Positions 1-10,150 of a stretch of DNA of 64,000 nucleotides are shown here, piece by piece (position 1 is the stretch's first letter; each line of letters opens with the position of its first letter). The notes beneath the pieces are model-generated. The model saw nothing but the letters and a program-made list of their open reading frames with translations, did not search any database and was not told the DNA's origin. The stretch is from Cryptomeria japonica. Lineage: Eukaryota; Streptophyta; Pinopsida; Cupressales; Cupressaceae. A program made the translations under genes and the position numbers. The stretch spans positions 115,907,783-115,971,782 of the forward strand of contig NC_081406.1 of assembly GCF_030272615.1 (NCBI RefSeq), read 5' to 3'.

Positions 1-142
1 TGATTTCATGTGATTTGCATTGTCTTAGGTAATCTTCATATGTTATGGTGGATCTTTGTTGATTGTTAGGCTAGGGTTTTGTGGTTGAATCTATTTAGCC
101 TTTCAATATTGTTATTATTGTTATCCATTTTCACCATATACA
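1..142 (+). repeat. Gyp1 5' LTR, last 142 bases
   Basis: These bases repeat at 15409-15550, 16272-16413 and 17136-17277, the ends of the three right-hand LTRs. The LTR ends in TATACA (canonical CA) just before the primer-binding site. The rest of this LTR lies left of the window. Confidence 0.95.
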
Positions 143-145
143 TTT

Positions 146-163
146 TGGCACGCCCGGTGGGAC
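146..163 (+). other. Gyp1 primer-binding site
   Basis: TGGCACGCCCGGTGGGAC begins four bases after the LTR end, where the tRNA primer for minus-strand DNA pairs. Plant Tat elements carry very similar sites. I do not assign the tRNA with certainty. Confidence 0.8.
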
Positions 164-257
164 TCTTGTCCCTTTTTGCATCTAACATCTTGTTGCAGAT
201 CTTGTGTTTTTGAAGTTGCAGATTGGACATTTTCGGTAGCATTTTTGGTATTTTCAC

Positions 258-511
258 GTCTGCGCACTTTCGGATCATGTTTTTGATTTTCAGGCGCATC
301 TGAGATAACTGGATCCGCGTCTGTGTTTTTGGCAATATTTCATTTTGCAGGTTCCAGGGAGGCATGTCTGTGTTATAGAAGCGCGTCTGTGTCATTTTTA
401 CCCACGTCTGTGTTTGGAAAGAGCGTCTGTGGTCTTTACACGCGTCTGTGCCTCACATAACCATGTTTGTGTCTCAGAGTCGCGTCTGTGTCTGGGGAAA
501 TCATGTCTGTG
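258..511 (+). repeat. Array A: 20-bp phased CGTCTGTGT motif in the Gyp1 leader
   Basis: The core GTCTGTG (one to two changes allowed) starts at 366, 385, 406, 425, 444, 465, 484 and 505, with steps of 19 or 21 bp. Weaker copies stand at 258, 279, 298 and 319 with the same steps; the phase slips between 319 and 366. Sequences between the cores are not conserved, so this is not an ordinary tandem duplication. No reading frame fits it. Confidence 0.85.
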
Positions 512-821
512 TATTGCCTGTTTCAAAATTTTGAAATATTATTGATTCAGTTTTCGGATTTTGCATTTAGGGTTTCAGATCTGGTTTATTTTGAGCTAAC
601 ATTTTCAGATCTAGCTAATGAAAGTGGTGTAGCTTGCCTCGGAAGCTAAATTTTTTGGTTGAAGGCCCCTATTTCATAAAGTCTTTTGGGTTTTAAAAAT
701 TTACCTAACTTGTGTGTTTGCAGGAAGGGGTGATTATTTCAAACAACCCAAACTACTAACAACCTTTTGTTGCAGGTCCTTGGAAAGGATTTTTGGATTT
801 TTATTGTGTGCCTTGTTTTCA

Positions 822-1560
822 TAGACTAGCAAACACTTCCATTGGTGCACTAAAATTGAATCATTGTCTTTTGTGTCTTGAGCAATAGGCTCTTTTTGTT
901 TAATCTTTAGAGGGCCTATCTTCCTGTGTGGTCATTAGGACTACTAGTGAGAAGAGAACAACCCAAGTGGTAGTGAGGAAAACCCACCTCATCCGAACCA
1001 CTATAATCAAATGTATTCATGGTGAAAACTATGAATAACGCGTGCTGATTAGTTCATACCAACACTATGTCTCCCCATAAACCCGTTTGATCAAATTTAT
1101 TTGATCAGTTGTAGGGCATAACCCCTACCGGTTGGGAGCCTTCTGTATTTACAGAGCTGAAAGTGCCGCATGTATGGCCACACGAGCGGATGCCCTTACT
1201 AGCACCATTTTGTTTTAGAGGCCCAAATCCTTCTAGTTGTTGGGGTAGGAGGTCGGACCTCTGGTAGTGGCCCACACACATACGGTTTTTAGTAGAGATA
1301 CAAAGTTCGCCATGGGGAGTTTTCATGGGGACTGATGCTTGTCTGACCTGAGAAGTGAGTGCCGAGGGTGGAGCCAGTGAGGTCAAGCATCTAAGTATCC
1401 ACTCTGAATAGCATAGCCTCGAGGGTAAAACCCCATGTGGGATCAACAACTATTATCTTGGCCAGCCATAAGAATTGTGCTTGACTTATGTTAAACATTC
1501 AAAACATTCAAGACCAAACAACAAAACATTGTGTCTTTTGTGTCTTCAAGTGTATGCAAA
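822..1560 (+). repeat. Conserved Tat leader module
   Basis: Non-coding leader sequence that recurs, diverged but clearly alignable, at 32565-33190. Shared blocks include the segment around the CTTTTTGT run (near 890), the AGGAGGTCGGACCT block (near 1246) and the CCATGGGGAGTTTTC block (near 1310). An antisense frame at 1105-1449 is open, but the second copy does not keep it, so I do not call a gene. Function unknown; it may be packaging or RNA structure. Confidence 0.7.
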
Positions 1561-1740
1561 ACAATTTTACATCAAACAACACACTTTTCTTGGAGTCATT
1601 GTCAGTCTAAACACTTACAAACATTGAGTCCTCATCAACATTGTGTCCTCTTGTCACGAAAAATAGTCAAACAGTCAGATTTGGTCACAACAAAATGACT
1701 TCACAAATTGGAAAAAATTGCACAAGTTTTACATAAACGC

Positions 1741-1888
1741 GTCTGTGTCTGTTTTACCTGCGTCTGTGTTGTCTAGTCACGTCTGTGAAGGGCAGAATAG
1801 CGTCTGTGTTTATAACAGTGTCTGTGTTGAATAGAAACACATCTGTGTCGGATAACCGTGTCTGTGCAGTATACAGGTGCATCTGTGT
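1741..1888 (+). repeat. Array B: 20-bp phased CGTCTGTGT motif
   Basis: Cores (GTCTGTG or ATCTGTG) start at 1741, 1762, 1781, 1802, 1820, 1841, 1860 and 1881. The steps are 21, 19, 21, 18, 21, 19 and 21 bp. It is the same motif and phasing as array A and ends about 500 bp before the gag start. Spacers differ from unit to unit. Confidence 0.88.
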
Positions 1889-2388
1889 TCAAAATTGCAA
1901 AAAAAAATAAATTTATAGTCCAGCAAACAAAAAAGAAATCAGTTTCGGAATACTTGAGCTTCCTCGGTCATTTCTCCAGGTTTCATTTAGCATTCAACCT
2001 GTCCTTGGGTCTCACAAAGTCCATCATTGCTTTACATCTTGCATTAAATTTACATTTGTCTAAACTTGAGTCAAAAGGTCACTTGCTTGTCCTCACTATA
2101 CTTTGTCAACACACTACATACAACAACACTTTGCTAAGTGGTCCCTCATCAAGGTTTCTTACCTTTGGGTCTCATTTGGTCTTACTTAGAGTCAAGGTCA
2201 ACTTACCTCATCAAGAGAAACTATCCTCTCTTTGGAAGTCACACCTACTCTACTACATACATGTTTGGTCTTATACTTTGGACATTGCAAGTACACTTCA
2301 GATTCATTTACATTCCATCCAACTCTTAGTCTTCCATACTCTTTCCATTTTTCATCTAGTCTCATACATCTTGGTCAATACCTAGTTC

Positions 2389-4808
2389 ATGGTTGAAACC
2401 CGTCTTCAAAAATCTAGGAGAGAAACTAAAGAGGCTCAAGAGTCCGCAAACATGAGTTCTTATGAGTATGACAATGATATCTTTTTCAATTCTGATCATA
2501 CTACATTACCTGACATGGATGTCTATAGAAACATGCCAAATGTTGAGAACATGGACACTATAAACAACAATGCTACACAAAATGACAATGTGGACAACTT
2601 TTCAGTACATTCAGCAGATGTGGAAGAATCCATTATGAACCCCCATTTCAATCGATTGGTTGAGGAAATAATGAGGGATAGACAATACTTCTTACAAATG
2701 ATGGCACAAAGTGGAGCCAAGATACCTCATGATTTTGACATGTCTCAAATAATGGAAAATCGACCTTTGCAACAACCTCACTCCAATATGGATCAAAGGA
2801 GACCTAATAGTGGAGGAAATAGAGGACCACATATGGTACCTGAATCACCATTAGCTTTGCTTCAAACACCAGAGGTCCCACATACACATGGTCAAACATA
2901 TGATACTTACCTTCGTAGACCATTATGGAAGACTTATGCAGACAAATATGCTCAATCACATACTAATGCTAAGGATCAACCACCAAAGCAATTGGATGTT
3001 CAAAGGCATGCTCAAAATTTGGACACAAGGAAACCTCATGTCAAATTTGGGGGCAACACAATGGAACATGACATGCCTGTAGAATATGGTATACATGCGC
3101 AAAATAGATATGGTGTTCCTCAACATGAATCTATACCAAGTGGTCCATATACGCAGCATTACTATAGACCTCCTCCATATGAACATGTGTATGATCAATA
3201 TCATCCATATATGCAACATGCTCCTCCTCCAATTGGTGCCTCAAGCATGGGGTATGGTCCAAGAAGTCGATCTCCACCTAAGAGCAATTTGGAGCAACAA
3301 ATTAGGGAATTACAAAAGAAAATGGAGGACATAAATACACCAAAGCCAACATATACAATGAGAGACATATGTCCTTATCCATTTGACAAGAGCATTCCAA
3401 TGCCTCCTTTTCCTACACACTTTGTGACACCTAAATTTGATAAGTATAGAGGAAAAGGGGATCCTAAGGCACACATAAGACAATTTTTCATAGCTTGCAT
3501 TGAGGTAGCAGCAGAAGAAACATACCTGATGAGATTATTCCCACAAAGCTTAGGCGATCAAGCTATGGAATGGTTCTCCCAACTCCCACCTGGTATTAAG
3601 TCATGGGGTGACTTAGCAGAGGCATTTATTCAACATTTCTCCTACAATATAGAGACAGACATATCAGTCACTACTTTGTGCAACACCAAGCAAAAAGAGG
3701 GAGAATCTTTTGCATCGTTCTTACAAAGATGGAGAAATCTAGCCAGCAGATGCTCTTGTGAAATTCCACAAAAACAAATGGTAGAGATGTTCACACAGAA
3801 TGTTAACAAAGACATTGGCTATGATCTAAGGAAATCTTGTTTGTCTACCTTCAAGGACGTTATTGCAAAAGGCTTAGCAACAGAAAAGGTCCTAATTGAA
3901 CAAGGAGTCATTAAGATATTCAAGGAAAAAAAGATGACTTTAAAGGAAAAGACAAGCCAAGATTTTGGAATAAAAACAAGAACACAATCAATGATGGTGT
4001 TGTTGATGCCAACACAGTGCAACCCAAATTCATCTTTTCGGGATCAAGTTCTACAAACAATCAAGTGAATACTCAAACAACTTCTAGATCACGAAGGAAG
4101 TACACTCCATTGGGAGAACCACTTGAGTCAGTTTTCAAAAAGCTAGTGGCAAACAAGGTAATCACTATTCCAAATTTTCCTCCATATGAGCCAAAGGTTA
4201 AACCAAATTGGTGGAATGATGATGAGTATTGTGAATTTCATAAGAGAAAGGGTCATAAGACAGGAAATTGTCATCGACTAAAGAACATCATACAAGATCT
4301 CATTGATAGGAGTGACATTGAGATTGAAGGGCACTCATCTAATCAAGAACATGAGATGTTTAAGGAACCATTCCCAAAACATGACAAGGGAAAAGCTAAA
4401 GCCACAGAGGATCAAACCAACTATACCAGAGCTTCCTACAACTATGATTCAACCATCAATCACATCTCGATGGACAATTACATCTCTACTATTATCATCA
4501 AGGACAAAGCATCTGAGAATTCTACCCAGAGACCCAAGATTATCCTAAAAGGTGTTGGATCTTCTTCTGAACCTACCTCTGAATGTCATGTTACAACCCG
4601 CCGAGGTAAAATAACTTTGCAAGGTGCTCTAACTAAAAACACCACTTCTTCGTCAACCAAGCCTGAGTATGACCTTGTAGAACAATTAGGGAAGACACCC
4701 GCGCTCATTTCAATCCTTGAACTATTACACATATCTCCCGCACATAAAGCCATTCTTGATAAAATCTTGAGAGATACTGCTGTTCCTACTGATCTAAACG
4801 TGGACTAG
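2389..4808 (+). pseudogene. gag: Gyp1 gag (capsid and zinc knuckle), frameshifted
   Basis: Gag packages the element RNA in cytoplasmic particles. The first ATG after the leader opens a 559-codon frame. A retrotransposon-gag capsid core lies near residues 340-490, with the typical WFSQLPPG and FASFLQRWRNLA stretches. The N-terminus is rich in Gln, His, Pro and Tyr. Homology moves to the -1 frame at an A-run at 3927-3933 and continues to 4808, where a zinc-knuckle-like CEFHKRKGHKTGNC lies near 4231. The junction is a correctly phased A AAA AAG heptamer, so a programmed shift is possible but a simple indel is more likely. The frame ends at a TAG (4806-4808) where relatives read on into protease. 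Confidence 0.88.
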
Positions 4809-4817
4809 TTTCAAGCC

Positions 4818-6449
4818 ATGGTGGGATACCTTTCCATTCCACATTCACTTACTTTCACAGAAGCCGATGATGCCTCCATAAGTCAGCCACATAATGCGCC
4901 ATTACACATTGAAGCCTTCATACACAAACATCGAATAAAACGAGTCCTGATAGATGGAGAAGCAGGTCTAAACATTTGCACATTAAGCACTATCACACAA
5001 TTGGGATATTCTGATAAAGCTATAAATTCTACAAACAAGATCACCATTAAGGCATATGATGATGAAGAACGTTCATCCAAGGGCACAGTCATATTACCTC
5101 TCAGAGTTGGGCCAGTTACAAAGGATGTGGTCTGTCAAGTCCTGGATTTAAATCTCACTTATAACATATTGTTAGGACATCCTTGGATCCATGAAATGAG
5201 GGCAGTCCCATCCACATATCACCAATGCATTAAGTTTCCTCATAATGGAGTGGAAGTAACAGTTAACGGTGATCCTAATGCATTCATATATTGCAATAAC
5301 CTAAAATCAAAGACTGAGACCATCATTCCTAGTAATCGGGAAGCTATTCCTTCGTCGGCATACATTGATCCAGAGTCATTAAAACCTTCGACATCCAAAC
5401 AAGGTGAGCTTAAAGGCAAGTTTCAGGACAAAGGCATGGGGGAATATACTTTCAATCAGACCATGTACTTAAGACAAGTCATGAGTTCCCCAAAAGAATA
5501 TGGAAGACCACATCCTAACAAGCAAATCTCCATCATGAAACTCAAATGGGATCCCACTACCTTTCAAAGATGGGGTAAACTAGAAGAGGAAGATTTATAC
5601 CAAATGCTTTTCAGGGGCAATGAAGAGGAAACACAAGACCACATCAATCTTCCATGTGAGATATATGGCAAAGGCTTCAAAATTCTACAAAAATTTGGGT
5701 ATGATGGAAAAAGCCCTCTTGGGTTACGAAAGGAAGGCATCATTGAACCTTTACAACCTGAATTGACTTTCAAAAAGGAACACTCGAAGGGACTTGGTTT
5801 TCTGACTTCCAAGATCCACACTAAAAGGACAGAAGAAGCATTACAAATCAAAGCTACCAAAGTTCAACAAGAGGATCGCTATTCCACAGACTCCAACGAA
5901 TGGGAATGGGGTTCAGACAAATATTCCAGTGATTATGAGCTCACCGAGACATTCAGAGAGCCAGGTGAACCCACAGAAGAGGAAGAGTTTTTTAACAAAT
6001 TCAGAGTTGGTCAAGAAACAACCTATGAGGAGTCTACACAGTCCTTGTCTCAAGGTTCTAGGTTGAAATCACATAGGATGAGAACACCTATCCCAGAATG
6101 TGCTATTAGTGATGACAATTTGGATTCGCTCGCGATTGAGACTAATGAGGAGAGTGCCATTGATGGCCTCGATAATTACCTAGACATACCTGAATATAAC
6201 CACATCTTCACTCTTAGCCCCACAAACTCCGAAGACATTAAAGGCCTTTCCCTGGTTCACCACCAACTCATTGACTAGGATTATGAAGGACCAGCACAGT
6301 TTGACACATTCCAAAATGATGAAGCCGTTATTAACTATCTTGGCATACGAGATGATCTTCCCCCTGGGGACCATAAAGCAGGATACACCATAGAACTCAA
6401 TAGTGTTGCATATTTTGGTGAGGGTGTCGGACCTTCCAGTCACAAAAAT
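4818..6449 (+). pseudogene. pol: Gyp1 protease and G-patch region of pol
   Basis: Same frame as the end of gag, separated only by a TAG. A retroviral-type aspartic protease spans about residues 30-130: active-site region VLIDGEAGLNICTL, then the conserved LLGHPWIHEMRAVPSTYHQ. The active-site loop reads D-G-E where this family usually has a small residue after D-G, so activity is doubtful. A G-patch lies near residues 285-330 (KILQKFGYDGKSPLGL, then KGLGF). An acidic linker follows. A TAG at 6276-6278 interrupts the frame, which then continues unbroken into RT. The protease would cut the Gag-Pol polyprotein inside the particle. Confidence 0.85.
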
Positions 6450-7661
6450 GTGAAAATAAGAACAAATCAAGGGTCTTATGGTGAAAACCACATTGTGGCG
6501 CTATCTGACCCCAAAAAAGTAAAAAGAAAGGACGTATCTAAGGGTGAAAACCTCTTTGAGGCGACCAAAGATGGAAGGCTCGACATTCTCCCAGCATCAT
6601 ATGAAGAAAAGTCATCCATGTTGGTAGAGGAGACTATCAAAACAAACATTGGTACGAAAGAGGTTCCACATAACATATTCCTGGCTAAATCATTGACAGA
6701 GTCCGAAAGGTCAAAATTCATAAGTTTCTTCAAAGAACGACAAATCAACTTCGCCTGGTCATACGCTGATATGCTTGGATTGGATCCAGATTTGGTAATG
6801 CATCATCTGGCAATCAAACTGGGGGCAAAACCAGTGAAACAGAAATTAAGAAAAATGCATCCACAAGTGGCATTACTAGTCAAAGCAGAACTTGAGAAGT
6901 TATTGGATGTCGGATTCATACGACCAATTGATTATCCCGAATGGATCTCCAACTTGGTACCTGTCAGTAAACCAGATTGCAGCATCAGAATATGTACAGA
7001 TTTCAGAGACATCAACAAAGCTTGTCCAAAGGATGACTTCCCATTACCAAATATTGACTTGATTGTTGATCTCACAACAGGTCATGAAATGCTATCATTA
7101 ATGGATGGATTCTCTGGCTATAATTGGATAAGGATCACACCCGAGGATCAACACAAAACATCATTTACTTGTCCATGGGGAACTTTCTGCTGGAATGTCA
7201 TGTCTTTTGGGCTAAAGAATGCAGGTGCTACATATCAAAGAGCCATGACTACTATCTTTCATGATCTCATGCATGTAACAGTGGAAGATTATGTTGATGA
7301 CCTCTTTGTCAAATCAATAGACAGAAATACACATTTGGACATACTTTTAGTTGCCTTTGATCGGTTGGAAAAATACAAAGTAAGATTAAACCCTAAGAAA
7401 TGTGTCTTTGGAGTAACCTCTGGGAAGCTCCTAGGATTCATTGTATCAAAAAGAGGAATTGAAGCAGATCCAGCAAAAGTCAAAGCTATCTTGGAAATGC
7501 AACCACCAAGAAATATCAGTCAACTTTGATCCTTACAAGGCAGACTCCAGTCCATTCACAGATTCATAGCACAACTGGCAGATAAGTGTAATCCTTTTCA
7601 ACACCTGCTACATAAAAACATCAAATTTAAATGGGATGATAACTGTCAACAGGCTTTCTAG
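6450..7661 (+). pseudogene. pol: Gyp1 reverse transcriptase
   Basis: Copies element RNA into DNA. The order of motifs is canonical for Ty3/gypsy RT: LVPVSKPDCSIRICTDFRDINKA, LPNID, LMDGFSGYN, FTCPWGTFCWNVMSFGLKNAGATYQR and the catalytic YVDD near 7294, followed by the NPKKCVFGV stretch. The YVDD box is intact. Stops at 7527-7529 (TGA) and 7659-7661 (TAG) break the connection to RNase H; both are in the same frame as the rest of pol, with no indel. The 5' part contains two copies of the GTGAAAA hairpin (6478-6566). Confidence 0.92.
6478..6566 (+). other. Two GTGAAAA-led hairpins inside pol
   Basis: GTGAAAA is followed at once by a 4-bp stem: CCAC(ATT)GTGG at 6488-6498 and CCTC(TTT)GAGG at 6551-6561, each then followed by CG. 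The stems differ at the middle positions but pairing is kept. In the pol frame both read as a GEN tripeptide followed by unlike residues. Three more copies occur at 10004-10150. Confidence 0.7.
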
Positions 7662-8519
7662 ATGCTCAAAGATTATCTTCTAAATCCGCCAGTTCTGATG
7701 CCACTAGTTCCAAATCAACCACTGTTATTATACATTTCAGCTACTCCAACAACATTGGGGGCACTCTTAGCGCAACAAATTGCTGAAGGCAAGGAAAAAG
7801 CAGTATATTATATCAGTCGCACATTGGTGGGATATGAGCTAAACTACACACCAATTGAGCACGCATGCCTCACTGTGGTCTTTGCTTCACAGAAATTACG
7901 ACATTACATGCTTACTCATAGGACAAAGTTAGTTGCAAGGATAGACCCATTGAAATACCTTCTCAATAAGGCAACACTTATTGGGCGACTGGCCAAATGG
8001 GTAATGATACTGAGTGAATTCGACATCAAGTATGTGGACAGAAAAGCAATAAAAGGACAAGCCATCGCAGATCAGTTAGCAGATGCCCCCATGATTGATG
8101 ATGTTCCTCTAAATTCAGAATTTTCAGATGAATCCATTTTAACAGTATCACATGCAAAGCCATGGCAACTGTACTTTAACGGCTCATACACACATCATGG
8201 GGCAGGAGCTGGCATCCTCTTTATAACTCCTCAAGGGGATTCTATACCAAAATCATACCATTTATCATTTCCTTGCACTAACAATATAGCGGAATATGAG
8301 GCATTAACAATTGGATTACGGATTGCAGTTCAATGGAAGATCCACAAACTTCGTGTTTTTAGAGACTCCCAACTTGTCATCCATCAAGCAACTAATGATT
8401 AACAAACAAAAGATGAAAAGTTAATGCCTTATAAACAAATGGTGGATGACCTAAAACAACACTTCACAAAGATAGACTTTGAACAGATACTAAGAGAGTA
8501 GAATCGCGCCACAGATGCC
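7662..8519 (+). pseudogene. pol: Gyp1 RNase H followed by second (archaeal-type) RNase H
   Basis: The first RNase H (about 7720-8090) shows the gypsy pattern YISATPTTLGALLAQ, YYISRTLVGYELNYTPIEHACL and FDIKYVDRKAIKGQAIADQLA. A second RNase H-like domain follows (about 8155-8400): PWQLYFNGSYTHHGAGAGI, then NNIAEYEALTIGL and RDSQLVIHQ. The first catalytic Asp of this second domain is Asn here (FNGS rather than FDGS), so it should be dead. RT-RH-second RH is the usual Tat order. Stops lie at 8400-8402 and 8499-8501. Confidence 0.88.
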
Positions 8520-9911
8520 ATGGCTACAATTGCTTCACTGATCGATCTACCTCCAAACGAGACCCGCTATGAGTTCCTGGTGGATAACCTTTTGGTCCCT
8601 TCATATGAGATCATGCCTACTGAGATTTTATGCGTTGTCGGTCCTGAATCCCAGTTATATGGTTCCATTTTCACATACCTACGAGACAATACTTTACCTT
8701 CTGATCTATCAAATAACCAATGTCGCACTTTCATTTGCCAATCCTCTTGATATGTCATTTTAGTTGATATCCTATACCGACAAGGTCTAGATGGCACTCT
8801 TCTTAGATGTTTAGAAAGCGACGAAGCTTAGATTGCGTTACGTGAAGTGCATGAAGGGATATGTGGTCCACATGCTAGTGGTCCTACCTTGGCCAAGAAA
8901 CTCATTAGGACTGGATATTACTAGCCCAATATGGAAAAAGACTCATATCAGTTTGTCAAGAAATGTAAGCAGTGTCAAATTCATGGAGATCTCATACATG
9001 CGCTAGCACAAGAACTTCAACCGCTTGCATCTCCTTGGCCCTTTTGTCAATGGGGACTCGATCTCATAGGCAAGATTCACCCTCCTTCTTCCAATGGTCA
9101 TAATTTCATTATCACTGCCACAGAGTATTTTACAAAATGGATTGAAGCCGTGCCTCTCACACAAGTTACTGGAAAACAGATTGCCACCTTCATCCTTAAC
9201 TATATCATTTGCCGATATGGTATTCCTGTTTCCATTATCACTGATAACGAGCGTCCCTTCAAAAATCAGGATGTTCGTGAACTCTGTGACCACTTCCATA
9301 TCGCCCACCATTTCTCCACACCATACTACCCCCAAAGTAATGGCCAAGCTGAGGTGTCTAACAAAATAATCCTTAAAATCCTAAAGAAGACAGTCGACGA
9401 TGCTAGCCGTAATTGGCATATTCAACTTAATCCTGCACTCTGGGCCTACCGCACAAGTGTCCGTACACCCACAGGAGCTACACCCTATTCAGTAGTCTAT
9501 GGTTCTGAAGCCATCTTGCCTATTGAGGTCAAGCTACCCTCTTTACGGGTCTCTTTGCAAAACATCATCAGTGATGAAGACTACAGGGTCTCTCGCTTAC
9601 AAGAACTGGAACTACTGGATGAATGAAGACAAATTGCTTTTAGTCATCTCAAAGCTTACCAACAATGAATGAGTCACAACTACAATCACAAGGTCAAGCC
9701 TCGCACATTTGAGGTGGGTGACTTGGTTCTCAGAGAAAATCCTAAAAATCAACAAGACAGAGAGAAGAAGGGCAAGTTCGAACCAAACTGGCTTGGTCCT
9801 TACATCATTACAGCAGCATATGGATCTGGTGCATATCAGCTCTCAACTATAGAGGGTGAACCTTTGGAGGATCCTATCAATAGCATGCACCTTCGCAGGT
9901 TCTACACATAA
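8520..9911 (+). pseudogene. pol: Gyp1 integrase
   Basis: Inserts the cDNA into the host genome. The zinc-binding HHCC region is visible around 8840-8985 (HEGICGPHASG and CKQCQ). The catalytic core has D in WGLDLIG, D in IITDNERPF and E in QSNGQAEVSNK. The C-terminal part (9669-9911) has VGDLVLRE and a GPYIIT segment ending in MHLRRFYT. Stops at 8748-8750, 8829-8831, 8922-8924, 9624-9626 and 9666-9668 all lie in one frame with no indel. Relatives carry Arg, Gln or Trp at those sites. Confidence 0.92.
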
Positions 9912-10150
9912 GCTCTTCAGAGTATCCTAATTTCAAAAATACCAAAAAAATCAAAAAATTTCAAAAATACAAAAAAAATTATAAAAATAAAAAATCGTTA
10001 CTTGGTGAAAACTTGGCAAACAGGCACCTTGTGACACAAAAAAATATTGAAAAATAAAAAAAATAAAGAGAAATAATTTCATCCAATGGTGAAAACCACT
10101 TCGGTGGTGCCTTGGGCAAGTACCATAGTGAAAACTGGGTCACCAGCGCC
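9912..10150 (+). other. A-rich post-pol segment with three GTGAAAA-led hairpins
   Basis: After the integrase stop comes a run of A-rich sequence, then three hairpins: CTTG(GCAAA)CAGG at 10012-10024, ACCAC(TTCG)GTGGT at 10095-10108 and CTGG(GTCA)CCAG at 10135-10146. Each starts right after GTGAAAA and is followed by a GCACC, GCC or CGCC end. The middle one has a C(UUCG)G tetraloop, a very stable RNA loop. Confidence 0.75.

Noticed and set aside
258-511. CRISPR-like array of short repeats
   Set aside because: The repeats are only about nine bases with variable copies and 10-12 base spacers, in plant transposon DNA. No cas genes.
1105-1449. 114-codon antisense frame in the Tat leader
   Set aside because: The second leader copy at 32565-33195 does not keep the frame, so similarity is at the DNA level.
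1858-2385. 175-codon open frame just upstream of Gyp1 gag
   Set aside because: Starts inside array B, has Leu/His/Ser-biased composition and no family resemblance, and is followed by the gag ATG in the same region. I treat it as open leader sequence.
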